From positions 50,174-114,173 of the forward strand of contig JBAZWD010000009.1 in NCBI GenBank assembly GCA_041660525.1: DNA of 64,000 nucleotides, in the 5' to 3' direction. Shown here in pieces: positions 52,710 to 61,483 of the stretch; the stretch's first letter is position 1, and the number at the start of each line of letters is the position of its first letter. Both the position numbers and the translations under genes were made by a program. The notes below the pieces were generated by a model. That model saw only the letters and a program-made list of their open reading frames with translations. It ran no database searches and was not told where the DNA came from. Source of the DNA: JABCZS01 sp041660525 (lineage in GTDB: Bacteria; Pseudomonadota; Gammaproteobacteria; JABCZS01).

Positions 52710-52767
52710 GTGCGCAGATGCGATAGTACGCCAAACGTCTTTGACAAGCAATGAGGAGTCTTTCAAC

Positions 52768-54108
52768 ATGAAAGAAAAAATACAAAAACTTGAGAAAAAT
52801 ATAACCGACTTAAAAAATCAACTCCTTAAAACTGAGCAGGAATTGCTTCAATCAGAACTTACTTTGCTTGAAAATCATATTAAACTACAAGATGCTATAT
52901 TTAATGTTTCTTTAGATCAGTTAAAAACAAATAATCATCGTCAAAAAAACGTCGACAATTTCACGAAAGAAGCAACAAAACTTATTGCAGATTTTTCAAG
53001 CCGCAATATTATAGAAACAGCTTTTCAAACTGTGCCTGCTATTGCACATGATAAGATAAACCAGATGGAGCAAACCTATAAGATAGCATTTAAAGAGGCA
53101 AGTGAAAAAATTATAGCTAATCTTAATAAGCCATCTGATGATAAAAAGCAAGAATCAGCGGCCTTAACAGAGAAAGCAAAAACTTTTAATCTGCACTGCT
53201 TAGAATCACGCACAAATTATAATGCTCTTATTAACAAACTAGAAAATACACAATCAGATTTAACTGAAAATACAAAGCAATTACTACAGTTACAAAAACG
53301 TTACCAAGGAAGCTTATACAGTGTCCTTGACAGTAAAAATATCAATCAAATCCAACAAACTTTTTCTACGCTTAATTATGCTAAAGATCCATTACCTGAT
53401 ACTACCGATCTCTATCCATTACATTATTTATGCGCTCAATTAACAGAGGAAGATGCTCATATAAAAGATTTAGTGAGTGTATTATTTTTTTGTGGCGCTG
53501 ATCACAAAAAAACTGATCAAGCAGGCAATACCCCGCTACATATTAGCAGTATACAAGGATTAATACCTGCAACTGAATTTTTCTTATTACAAAAAAACAC
53601 CAATACTGAATTAACTAATAACGCAGGATATACGCCGCTACACTTAGCAATTATTCACCAACGAGTAAAATTAGTTGAATATTTACTTGCATTACCAGCT
53701 ACAGATCGTTACCCTATTTTTCAATTAAGTAGCCAAGGAAAAACACCTTTTGAATTGGCTTTATTATCTGGCAATTTTGATTTAATTAAATTATTTTTCA
53801 CGCATCATGCATTACAAACAGCAAAAGACGTTCCTTATCAATCACAATTATCGAATTGGATAAGTTGTATTAACAAGGGTACGCCTAATCAACTTAAACG
53901 TCATCAGATAATTGGTTTATTAAAACAATATCTTGACTCACAAGAACGCAGACAGCTTTTGCCTTTATGTGCAAGCTTAGTCAATAAATACTATTCGATT
54001 CTTACCTTGGTACGTCCACAATTACCACCCCAAAATGAAATCATGAAAGAAAAGTCTCAGTTAGGTGAAGCAGCCGTGGATGCGGTACTACAAACGCTTC
54101 GCCTTTAA
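52768..54108 (+). CDS. ankyrin-repeat protein with coiled-coil N-terminus, probably truncated (candidate effector)
   Basis: 446 residues from the ATG at 52768 (GAGGAG eight bases upstream; a longer frame begins at 52681 inside the promoter). Residues 1-190 form a coiled coil (KIQKLEKNITDLKNQLLKTE). Ankyrin repeats near 250-350: AGNTPLHISSIQGLIPATEF, AGYTPLHLAIIHQRVKLVEY, KTPFELALLSGNFDLIKLFF. The ankyrin region with PATDRY matches the divergent gene (PSTDRY), so they are paralogues. This one stops at GEAAVDAVLQTLRL, where the paralogue continues for about 130 residues (ADAAVYYMLQTLEQNPEGLN); an IS3 remnant begins exactly there. Confidence 0.8.
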   Translation: MKEKIQKLEKNITDLKNQLLKTEQELLQSELTLLENHIKLQDAIFNVSLDQLKTNNHRQKNVDNFTKEATKLIADFSSRNIIETAFQTVPAIAHDKINQMEQTYKIAFKEASEKIIANLNKPSDDKKQESAALTEKAKTFNLHCLESRTNYNALINKLENTQSDLTENTKQLLQLQKRYQGSLYSVLDSKNINQIQQTFSTLNYAKDPLPDTTDLYPLHYLCAQLTEEDAHIKDLVSVLFFCGADHKKTDQAGNTPLHISSIQGLIPATEFFLLQKNTNTELTNNAGYTPLHLAIIHQRVKLVEYLLALPATDRYPIFQLSSQGKTPFELALLSGNFDLIKLFFTHHALQTAKDVPYQSQLSNWISCINKGTPNQLKRHQIIGLLKQYLDSQERRQLLPLCASLVNKYYSILTLVRPQLPPQNEIMKEKSQLGEAAVDAVLQTLRL

Positions 54109-54290
54109 TTCTTTTGTGATGCGGCGATATCTATAAAATGAATATCGCACCCATACATCTCTTATTTCGTTCAGTAACGTAGTATCATCCATCTCTGTGT
54201 CTTTAATATTGTAATACAGCGTGCTGCAATTAATTCCAAGCAAATAACATTGATACCGTACGCTTAAATCTTCATGTTTGTATTTAAGAT
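54100..54290 (-). pseudogene. IS3-family OrfB remnant (N-terminal part)
   Basis: The minus-strand frame reads YQCYLLGINCSTLYYNIKDT then DDTTLLNEIRDVWVRYSFYR and YRRITKEL: the HTH_21 region of IS3-family OrfB proteins (CxLLGIxxSTxYY...YGYRRITKEL). It differs from the IS at 35255, so it comes from another subgroup. Both ends are lost; the 3' side runs into the end of the ankyrin gene. Confidence 0.75.
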
Positions 54291-54830
54291 TTTTTATAAT
54301 GTTTATTATTTTCTACTTTATCAAAACCTTCATCAGAATTACAGCGCTTTAGCTTACTTTTTTCAGTATCCCTACTCTCACGATCATCATCCAAGGTCAG
54401 TAAATTAATTTTTGAATTTAATTTTTCATGCAATTCTTTACATCTATCATCATCTTTATAAATTAATTTTAATGTATTTACATACTCTACAAGTTGACCT
54501 ATGGTATCGGTTTTGAAAGCATCTGACTTGATTCTTTCATCCAATTTATTGGTAATAACTGTATATAGTTTTTCAATTAATTCAGCTCTAGGTATAGAGT
54601 TATGTTCATTGTCGTTGAGTAACGTTTCATAGATTACCTTTAACCTATATAAATTTTTACAAAATCTTCCAAAGACTTATCATAAGTCTCGATGAGCTTA
54701 TCAATGACAGATAAAAATTTGAATTTAAGGAACGTTGTTTGTGCTAGAAAATAGTGAATATTTCCCACATACACCGTCTTAATAGACCATAAGCTTTGAT
54801 ATGTTGTTACAATTTCATGACAATTTTTAA
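54284..54830 (-). pseudogene. C-terminal remnant of an unknown gene, frameshifted
   Basis: Two frames make one continuous reading: CHEIVTTYQSLWSIKTVYVG, KFLSVIDKLIETYDKSLEDF (about 54830-54660), then with a shift in the A/T run near 54655 NLYRLKVIYETLLNDNEHNS, ELIEKLYTVITNKLDERIKS, TIGQLVEYVNTLKLIYKDDD, ending CNSDEGFDKVENNKHYKKS. No ATG opens the first frame. The C-terminal Ser/Lys/Asn-rich acidic tail with an E-block (DDDRESRDTE) would suit a translocated effector, but the gene is dead or truncated. Confidence 0.5.
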
Positions 54831-56410
54831 AGACTCAATTTTTCTAAACCTATGCCTGCCTCCATTTTTTCTTCTTTAGAAGCAGCTTTTTTATCACCCA
54901 TGCAAAGTAAATATTTTGTGTTGGCTTCCTTGGCCAAATTTTTTATCTCCTGCAAATGCGCAGCTAATAAAAGCCATGTGCCTTGAGGATTAAGCGGACA
55001 CGCTTCAACATCCGTATAACAGTTACGCACCATGCCATTAAACCCTTTTTCCTGGCCATTAAAAGATGCAATGATTTTATACTCCTCACCACTAGCTTCC
55101 CAAGAAAAATTCTGCATACTCACTCCTGTGGTTTTAGCTAATTCCGCATAAATGAAAGGCAAAAAATTAATGAATCCATATGCTTGAAACCAAGGATAAA
55201 AAGCATATTGGTGGGGAAATTCAATCAAAGAAGTGGCAATATTATTATATCTCTCTTTCGCTAAAGTGGTGGTTGCTGTTCTCCCAAGCTCGGTAAACAT
55301 ATTGACGACTATGGCTTTAACTTGCATGTAATCAAGAAAGTTTTTTATATTATGATGAGTAGTAAACGTATAAGTGTAAGCGTGTATATCATCATGCTGT
55401 GGCGCAAGGCCTGGTCCCATATAACTTTCGTGCGCAAAAAAAAGATTTCCGTGTGCATTCGGTAGATAAGCTTGTTTAAGTCTTGCTCCTAAATATCCTG
55501 CGGCATTTAAATCTTCGGCTAATAAACGTCCGAACGCATAGATCATAACCACATAAGACCCTTGCGCATGAAAATATTTTTTCTCTAATACCGTAGAGGG
55601 TGTTTGACAAATAGTATTTTCCGCTGTTTTATAGGTAAACATACACCTATTATCTTCCGGCCCATCAAATTCCAAATCACTAGAGAGTATTGCCTCTGAA
55701 AATATCATATCATGTAATTTACTACCTTCAGTAGGAAAATATGGATATCCATCTGCTGAATAATTTAATACATCTTTAAAAATTGGTCGTAATGGCATTT
55801 CTTCACTTGCTATTTTAAATGTAATGCATTCTGATCCAAATTGATGCCAAATACCTTGCCATCCTAAAAGGGAATTAAGTATATCGATATCCAAGGTTCC
55901 ATCATCTACCATGCCCAGTGCCACAGGGATCCAATTTTCCGTATCAAAAAGAACATCCGCTTTATTTTTTAACAAGACCAAAGAATCAGCCATATTAGCT
56001 ACATCTTGATTCAATAGCGCATTAATCTCATGCAATTGATCCGTGATTATTTTTATTGTTTCAACAGACATAGTGTCGGGAAGATTAATCAAGTGTCGAT
56101 CTTCAACCGCAACACAAGCGGTTAAAAACCAACGTTTTAAGGAGGCCGTATTTTTTGCGAAAGCTTGATTCGCTAAATGATTTAAATCTAACGTTTGCAC
56201 AGGTGGCATAACAGAATCTTCATGCGCCACCACTTCGCCTTTGCAATTAAATAATTTATTTTCTTGTTTGTTCCAGCTGAGTTTGCCAGTATCGTCTTCT
56301 AGCTGGTGTTTTTTTCTATTCCAGCGAATAAGCGGTGCATACGCGTTATGTTTTATTAAATCCACATTATCATCATCAACAAATCCCGGCCCATACTTCA
56401 GACGGAACAT
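54827..56410 (-). CDS. unknown protein, 527 residues (candidate effector)
   Basis: Start set at the ATG 56408-56410, with AGAGG before it (MFRLKYGPGFVDDDNVDLIK); the frame runs 34 codons further upstream without a signal. No signal peptide or membrane helix. It has many aromatic and His residues in the middle (PQHDDIHAYTYTFTTHHNIK, FPHQYAFYPWFQAYGFINFL) and a C-terminal Lys/Glu tail (MGDKKAASKEEKMEAGIGLE). I recognise no domain. It stands alone between pseudogenes on both sides. Confidence 0.6.
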   Translation of the reverse strand: MFRLKYGPGFVDDDNVDLIKHNAYAPLIRWNRKKHQLEDDTGKLSWNKQENKLFNCKGEVVAHEDSVMPPVQTLDLNHLANQAFAKNTASLKRWFLTACVAVEDRHLINLPDTMSVETIKIITDQLHEINALLNQDVANMADSLVLLKNKADVLFDTENWIPVALGMVDDGTLDIDILNSLLGWQGIWHQFGSECITFKIASEEMPLRPIFKDVLNYSADGYPYFPTEGSKLHDMIFSEAILSSDLEFDGPEDNRCMFTYKTAENTICQTPSTVLEKKYFHAQGSYVVMIYAFGRLLAEDLNAAGYLGARLKQAYLPNAHGNLFFAHESYMGPGLAPQHDDIHAYTYTFTTHHNIKNFLDYMQVKAIVVNMFTELGRTATTTLAKERYNNIATSLIEFPHQYAFYPWFQAYGFINFLPFIYAELAKTTGVSMQNFSWEASGEEYKIIASFNGQEKGFNGMVRNCYTDVEACPLNPQGTWLLLAAHLQEIKNLAKEANTKYLLCMGDKKAASKEEKMEAGIGLEKLSL

Positions 56411-56499
56411 AAAATTACCTCTATTGTGATTGAAAAAAACCGAATATACCATAACCCCTGTAAATTTTGACAAACAAATTTTTGAAGCGAATGAGCGTT

Positions 56500-56782
56500 C
56501 CGCAACCGGCAATCTAGTAATGCGTATTATTATACCCCGCTCATGCGCGCTTTAGGCAGCTATGAAATTGTAGAGTTACTTTTAGAGCAGCGCGGCATAG
56601 AGGTTAATGCGCAACTTCCCTATGGAATATATCGCGCTGAGGTAAAAGAGAGAAAAACGAATACTTCAGCTCCAGGAGCTCCCTTGATCACGCAAGGTCC
56701 AAGGTATCATGTCCAACAGTTCGAAATCACTGAAGAAACTCCGCAAGGAAGAAATCGAAACAATGAATGTTGCACCTTGTAG
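56500..56782 (+). pseudogene. ankyrin-repeat gene fragment with a CaaX-like C-terminus
   Basis: The frame encodes SNAYYYTPLMRALGSYEIVE then LLLEQRGIEVNAQLPYG, one ankyrin repeat, followed by about 50 residues and a basic tail GRNRNNECCTL. The last four residues, CCTL, fit a CaaX box with a geranylgeranylation-type X (Leu). No start with a Shine-Dalgarno is present (the first in-frame ATG, 56543, lies inside the repeat), so this is the 3' end of a longer gene whose 5' part is gone. Confidence 0.55.
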
Positions 56783-57034
56783 TCACTCAATTTTCTTGTC
56801 AAAATTCAATGCCTCGGGCAGGATTCGTCTCGGAGTTAAGCTTGGTGTTTGACATCTGAAATTGAAATGTTAAACGTCAAGCATGAGCACATCATAATTT
56901 CGTGACAATATATCTGGATGAATATCAACTTATTAGCTAGAAACAAAACGTTAAATAATAAGCCTGTTGCCATAGCTTGATATTAACGAACTATGATAAC
57001 ATTCTGTTAACAAATTTAATGTAGGACAAATACA

Positions 57035-59083
57035 ATGACACCGCATGAGAATAGAGCTCGTAGAGATAAGGCTAAACAACATTATGATAGCTTAGGAATA
57101 TTAAAAATCACTCCGTGGCAAACAGGTTTTGAAGAGGGACGCGGCATTTTGCAGAATGGAATCGCCAATTCTATGATGAAAAATCTTAAGACTAAAGCTC
57201 ATACAGGCACAGTTGAACAAAATACATTTTATGAAATAATTTATAGTTTTGAGGATTTAAAACGAGTCAGCCAGCTAGGTACTGAAGCAGTTCTCCCTTA
57301 TGGTGCTTTATCCATAAAAGCAATGATTGAATATTCACAAGAGTTGCATCTAGAAAGCAATTATATCTATTGTATCATGGGCACCACTTACTTATCTTCT
57401 TCAGAACGTAAATACCAACAAGGCAATTTGACTCAAGAAAAATTGAGAAAATTTAAGACAGGTGATCTCCAGGATTTTGAAGAAATTGACGGCGCACATT
57501 TCGTGAGTGGGCATGTTAAAGGCGCTATATTTTTAGGCCGGGCGATCATAAAAATGCAGAGCGTGGAAGATGCGCGCGCAATACGTGCGGAGTTAGGTGC
57601 TCAAAGTTTATTTCAGTTATTAAGCGCAGGATTCAAGGGAAATAGCCAGTCTGAAAAGCGACTCTCAAGAGGTTCAATTGACTTTAATGCAATGGTACAA
57701 GGCTTGAATAGCTTTGAATGTAGCCCTAAAAGTATAGCCGACATGCAGGCAGTACACAGCAGATTTGATAGGGAAATTATCAATCATCCTGAAAAATTGG
57801 ATTCAATTCTAGCATTTTGCGAACCCATAGAGAGTGCACTTCCTTTTGTATTTAATTTCACTCAAGAAGGTTTAAGCAATTTTAAAACTGCTCTCAAAAA
57901 AAATATTGACGATCTTACCCAGAGAAGCATAGGATTGGGCAGTCAACATGAAAAATGTGTGTATGAGGATTTCTTCACTATTGCTAAAAAAACACGCACT
58001 TTTTTTGAATTAGATCCTTTCATAGAAATTGAAGTAGGAGATCTTCCTGAACAAACAGAGGCTAAGGTTGAAACTAGAAATGTGCAGCAGCCCTATGAAA
58101 AATCAGAAATAGTAAATGGCACATACTCAGGGCATTTTATTCCGCAATGGGGTGCTGGATTATATGAAAGCATAGTAAAAGTAAAATTTTCAGGCCCTAG
58201 AAAAAATCATCCTGATACTGTTCACACCCAAGCAATAATTGCCACGCAAATAAAATGGTTACAGCGATTACAAACTATAGTCACTAACAATGCCTACGTG
58301 GGTATTTCTATTGAAAAAATATCACTTTACTTAGCTATGATTATTTTAAAAATGATGTCGAGTAAAGATGCATCTAAATTATACGGTTTAGAACCAGACA
58401 GCCAACCCTTAGATGATACCGGAAATAGTTTGTTTACGGCGATTGCGAAAGCTCTAAATAAAATTAATTCGGATACAGAAAATGTGCAAGATTCAAATAA
58501 CGCACATGATACGGCTGCATCTATTCGGTCTACCGTTGTGAAATTTATGAGTCAAAATGGAGAGCTAAAAGAGCATATTAGCAAAATACTAGAACGAGAT
58601 AATACTCTTTCAAAATCCAGCAAAGATAAACAACAATACGCTTCAGTAGAAGATTATTTACAAGACATGGCCAGAGCAAATGTTCCCGCCACACACATTG
58701 AATTAGCCGCACTTCCTTATTCTCTGGCACGTCCTGTGGTATTAATTACGCCTGGAAATGCATACGATAAAATGCTGATCCATGAAGATTTCGCCAACAA
58801 TACTCCCCTATTCATTAAATTTACAAACGGTTATTATCAAGCGTTACATGTCCCTGCTGGCGCAAACCCGCGAGATATTTTATGTAAGATAAGAGATGCA
58901 GAATTTGAACGCGAACACACTAGAATAAATAACGCTAGCTGTTCATCAAGTGCTAGTCACGCCATGGATTTAAACTCAGACAGCGCACAAACTCATTCCA
59001 ACCAAACGATGGAAAGTAATAATAATTCATCACAGCATACATCTAATGATACTAATAAAAACAGGAGCCAGTTTAACATTTAG
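57035..59083 (+). CDS. OTU-fold protein lacking the catalytic Cys and His (candidate effector)
   Basis: 682 residues. The C-terminal third shows the OTU deubiquitinase layout: PLDDTGNSLFTAIAKALN, VEDYLQDMARANVPATHIEL, AALPYSLARPVVLITP and FTNGYYQALHVPAG. In OTU enzymes the first block is DGNCLFxAI and the last xHYxxL; here the Cys position is Ser465 and the His position is Tyr600, so peptidase activity is not expected. Residues 1-400 are of unknown fold. The end is Asn/Ser-rich (SSASHAMDLNSDSAQTHSNQ), a common tail of type IV effectors. TAGGAC precedes the ATG. Confidence 0.65.
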   Translation: MTPHENRARRDKAKQHYDSLGILKITPWQTGFEEGRGILQNGIANSMMKNLKTKAHTGTVEQNTFYEIIYSFEDLKRVSQLGTEAVLPYGALSIKAMIEYSQELHLESNYIYCIMGTTYLSSSERKYQQGNLTQEKLRKFKTGDLQDFEEIDGAHFVSGHVKGAIFLGRAIIKMQSVEDARAIRAELGAQSLFQLLSAGFKGNSQSEKRLSRGSIDFNAMVQGLNSFECSPKSIADMQAVHSRFDREIINHPEKLDSILAFCEPIESALPFVFNFTQEGLSNFKTALKKNIDDLTQRSIGLGSQHEKCVYEDFFTIAKKTRTFFELDPFIEIEVGDLPEQTEAKVETRNVQQPYEKSEIVNGTYSGHFIPQWGAGLYESIVKVKFSGPRKNHPDTVHTQAIIATQIKWLQRLQTIVTNNAYVGISIEKISLYLAMIILKMMSSKDASKLYGLEPDSQPLDDTGNSLFTAIAKALNKINSDTENVQDSNNAHDTAASIRSTVVKFMSQNGELKEHISKILERDNTLSKSSKDKQQYASVEDYLQDMARANVPATHIELAALPYSLARPVVLITPGNAYDKMLIHEDFANNTPLFIKFTNGYYQALHVPAGANPRDILCKIRDAEFEREHTRINNASCSSSASHAMDLNSDSAQTHSNQTMESNNNSSQHTSNDTNKNRSQFNI

Positions 59084-59596
59084 CATTTCGAAAAATGAGC
59101 ATACCATCTCAATACACTGGAAACCTCAGCATCTTGTTACCATTTCAGTGGCAGTGTAAAAATGGATCAGGCTAGCTCTCATTTTTTGCGACGCAAATTT
59201 TTAATAACCTAAAGATTAGCAAAAATAACACTTTGATATATTTAAATTTTCTTTAACAAAGCCTTTACTTCTCTGGTGGCAAGTTAGTTACGAAGAAATT
59301 CGGAATTTCCGAATTTAACAACCTAGTTTGACCTTTACTCTGAAGGCTCAATACGGTTTCAACTTCAGAGTAAAATTCAGAGTAAAACGGACTTAATTTA
59401 AACTAGCAGTATATTTAGGTAAATCTCTATAACATTCAGATGAAGACGCAATGATTTCCCATTTTAAATTCAATATTTAATTTGGGCTGATACAGAAAAT
59501 TGATCAAAGATGGGTATATTTTTTTAAGAAATGCTGCTATCGCAAGCAAGCGAATTGATATCTTAATCTCCATAGGTACTTCCATTAAATATTTTA
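59084..59596. other. intergenic region with palindromes and one copy of a direct repeat
   Basis: No gene seen. It holds one copy of the 37-38 bp direct repeat (59162-59199), a near-perfect palindrome AAATTCGGAA-T-TTCCGAATTT at 59296-59316, and 12-base inverted arms (TTTACTCTGAAG at 59334-59345, CTTCAGAGTAAA at 59363-59374) followed by a tandem copy of ATTCAGAGTAAAA. These look like operator or attachment sites left from a lost module. Confidence 0.55.
59162..59199. repeat. direct repeat, left copy, flanking the AbiE-like module
   Basis: ATGGATCAGGCTAGCTCTCA... to GACGCAAATT; matches 61294-61330 with one substitution and one T in a homopolymer. The two copies enclose the AbiEi/AbiEii genes. 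Confidence 0.75.
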
Positions 59597-60421
59597 TTAA
59601 TCCTTCAATCCCTTCCATGTCGCTCCCTTTAATTTAGGTAAAAATCGATTAAAAATAATACCATAAGCACTCTGTGCGCTATAAGTTTGATTTTGCTTTA
59701 GCGAAAGCAAGGGGATAATGTCAGCATTAAAAACTATATCATTTTTCTTAGCCATTAAATTCTGTTCAAATTGTGCTCGCGTTACAGGTGTTTTACCTTT
59801 TTGCATATAATGATCAAAAACACGAATCGTTTCAGCAACATCCAACTCTGGAATGTGCTCTAATACATACCAAAAATCATATAAATCTCTACCCTTACTG
59901 CGCTGATAGAGTGCACGCAACTTTGTTGCCATAATCTCTTCAATGGGATGGGTTAATATCTCAGCATTACCTGTAAACCAAGGGTTCGAGATTTTAAATG
60001 AAATTGTATTAAGAGGACTTACACGATAATGTTCCCGGGTATTAATTTCTAATTTAAGCTTACGTGTTGCCATAGCATTTTCTGTTGTAAATTTATAATA
60101 CAGCGTAAATCGCCCTGCATTTTGTTTATGATTTGGCTTGCCTAACCAAGGATCCAATACAGAATGAACAGCATCGATAGTTTCACCAATGGGTACTGGA
60201 GAGGCTTGTACAAAATCTAAATCTTCAGAAAACCGCCCCGCCTCTTTAAAAAAAAGCTTATGCAACGCAGTTCCACCACGAAACACTAAATTTTTATTAA
60301 TAATAGGATTTGTATATAGTTCACATAATGCTCGAGACAAAATTAAATCATGTTCAATTAAATCTGGCTCGACCCACGGAACAATATTTCCCCACGCAAT
60401 AATATTGGGTGTAGGTATCAT
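59597..60421 (-). CDS. AbiEii-type nucleotidyltransferase toxin
   Basis: 274 residues. The nucleotidyltransferase motif is LVFRGGTALHKLFF (Gly49-Gly50) followed by AGRFSEDLDFV with Asp67 and Asp69, the signature of the AbiEii/MenT family of type IV toxin-antitoxin and abortive-infection systems; EEIMATKLRALYQRSKGRDL with the conserved Lys and the Asp of RDLYD follows near residue 170. Active-site residues look intact. It overlaps the upstream antitoxin gene by 4 bases (ATGA). In AbiE systems the toxin blocks growth and the AbiEi protein represses its operon. Confidence 0.88.
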   Translation of the reverse strand: MIPTPNIIAWGNIVPWVEPDLIEHDLILSRALCELYTNPIINKNLVFRGGTALHKLFFKEAGRFSEDLDFVQASPVPIGETIDAVHSVLDPWLGKPNHKQNAGRFTLYYKFTTENAMATRKLKLEINTREHYRVSPLNTISFKISNPWFTGNAEILTHPIEEIMATKLRALYQRSKGRDLYDFWYVLEHIPELDVAETIRVFDHYMQKGKTPVTRAQFEQNLMAKKNDIVFNADIIPLLSLKQNQTYSAQSAYGIIFNRFLPKLKGATWKGLKD

Positions 60422-61224
60422 AAATCATCAGGCTCCACGATTTCGTTCATTAAAATATTCCAGCGCTTATTATGTTCAATAATTGGTTTTCTACTTTCTC
60501 TGATTAATAATTGTCGCGTTGGTTCTTTTGTTTTTAATACCGTTAATAACGATGTTAAATCGATTGGTATATTAAGTTTTTCTAATAAATATCCTAAACG
60601 TTGTGCAACTGTTGTTTCTATATCTTCATCTTCAAGTAGTTGCGCAAGTATTTCGGGTTTTAGTGATTCCCCCAGTTCACACAAAATAGTTGCAACATGA
60701 TTAACTTGCCCAGCGGCATTAATATACCTCAATAAATCACAAGCCGTCATTTCCGGAATAGACACATTAATCATACCGCCTGCTGTTTTTATTTTTTGAT
60801 AATAATAAGGCTTAATTGTTTTTTTATTAAAAAATTGAATATGAAATTGTCCCGATTGAATTGCTCGAGTTGTTTTATTAGTGACCACTTGAAACGTTGT
60901 GTTTATCTGATGAGTAGCCCCCTGTAAACTCGCAGCACTTAAAAGACCAACATAATAGTCTTGTTGTAAATAATCCATGAACTGCTGAATGAACCAGTTA
61001 GGTGGCAGTGAACCTTGGTTACTGTATTCGGGTGGTACGATACTATAAAACTCACCCCTGATTCGATTAAGCTGACCTTTTTTACTTAGAAGAGCTGCTG
61101 CTCTTTGAAAAGAGAGAGGACTTATCCCTAAAGCAGTTAAGACATCCGGGCGCGTAAAGCTATATTGTCCATGAGCTTGCAATTGTGTTAAAAAGTCTTT
61201 TAGAATGAATTTTCCTGAAATCAT
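60418..61224 (-). CDS. AbiEi-type antitoxin / transcriptional repressor
   Basis: 268 residues with an N-terminal winged helix-turn-helix (YSFTRPDVLTALGISPLSFQ then RAAALLSKKGQLNRIRGEFY) and the AbiEi C-terminal region (YVGLLSAASLQGATHQINTT, NVSIPEMTACDLLRYINAAG). It is the partner of the AbiEii gene. A promoter lies immediately upstream, with the -10 box six bases before the ATG and no Shine-Dalgarno, suggesting a leaderless or near-leaderless transcript. Confidence 0.87.
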   Translation of the reverse strand: MISGKFILKDFLTQLQAHGQYSFTRPDVLTALGISPLSFQRAAALLSKKGQLNRIRGEFYSIVPPEYSNQGSLPPNWFIQQFMDYLQQDYYVGLLSAASLQGATHQINTTFQVVTNKTTRAIQSGQFHIQFFNKKTIKPYYYQKIKTAGGMINVSIPEMTACDLLRYINAAGQVNHVATILCELGESLKPEILAQLLEDEDIETTVAQRLGYLLEKLNIPIDLTSLLTVLKTKEPTRQLLIRESRKPIIEHNKRWNILMNEIVEPDDL

Positions 61225-61230
61225 TTACAA

Positions 61231-61259
61231 AATATACATTAAAAATGTCTTTTTTGCAA
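61231..61259 (-). promoter_or_regulatory. promoter of the AbiE-like operon
   Basis: On the minus strand TTGCAA, 17-base spacer, TATATT, then TTGTAA and the ATG at 61222-61224. The start point would fall on or next to the ATG. Confidence 0.55.
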
Positions 61260-61293
61260 ACAATTTCAGTATTTTTAAATAATAAGCAGTATA

Positions 61294-61330
61294 ATGGGTC
61301 AGGCTAGCTCTCATTTTTGCGACGCAAATT
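61294..61330. repeat. direct repeat, right copy, flanking the AbiE-like module
   Basis: ATGGGTCAGGCTAGCTCTCA... to GACGCAAATT, partner of 59162-59199. GACGCAAA occurs again twelve bases further on (61342-61350). Confidence 0.75.
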
Positions 61331-61406
61331 CACCGCAAATACGACGCAAAATTGAAATGAATTCCTATGGGAAGCTTCAACGAATTGTTTTTATTATAAT
61401 TTAAAG

Positions 61407-61462
61407 TGGGTCGTGATGGATTCGAACCATCGACCAGCGGATTAAAAGTCCTTTGAGCTAAA
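61407..61462 (-). pseudogene. tRNA-Lys(UUU) 3' fragment, probable integration scar
   Basis: Read on the minus strand: TAGCTCAAAGGACTTTTAAT then the variable loop and TGGTTCGAATCC, and a 3' acceptor strand ACGACCCA. The anticodon loop CTTTTAA gives anticodon UUU. The 5' acceptor strand GGGTCG and most of the D arm are missing at the right distance, so it is a 3' fragment. Such fragments arise when an integrating element uses the 3' end of a tRNA gene as attachment site. Confidence 0.6.
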
Positions 61463-61483
61463 TATGGTACTATATAAATCAAT

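Noticed and set aside
52681..52767. N-terminal extension of the plus-strand ankyrin gene and of its divergent partner
   Set aside because: Both extensions run over the promoter region; GAGGAG and GAGGG define the later starts.
57035..58000. MACPF-like reading of the N-terminal half (GAHFVSGHVKGAIFLG)
   Set aside because: Only a loose likeness to the YGTH...GG signature; the other blocks of the domain are not seen.
59436..59618. 60-codon minus-strand frame in front of the window's spacer (MEGIEGLIKYLM)
   Set aside because: No Shine-Dalgarno, overlaps the 3' end of the AbiEii gene, no family likeness.
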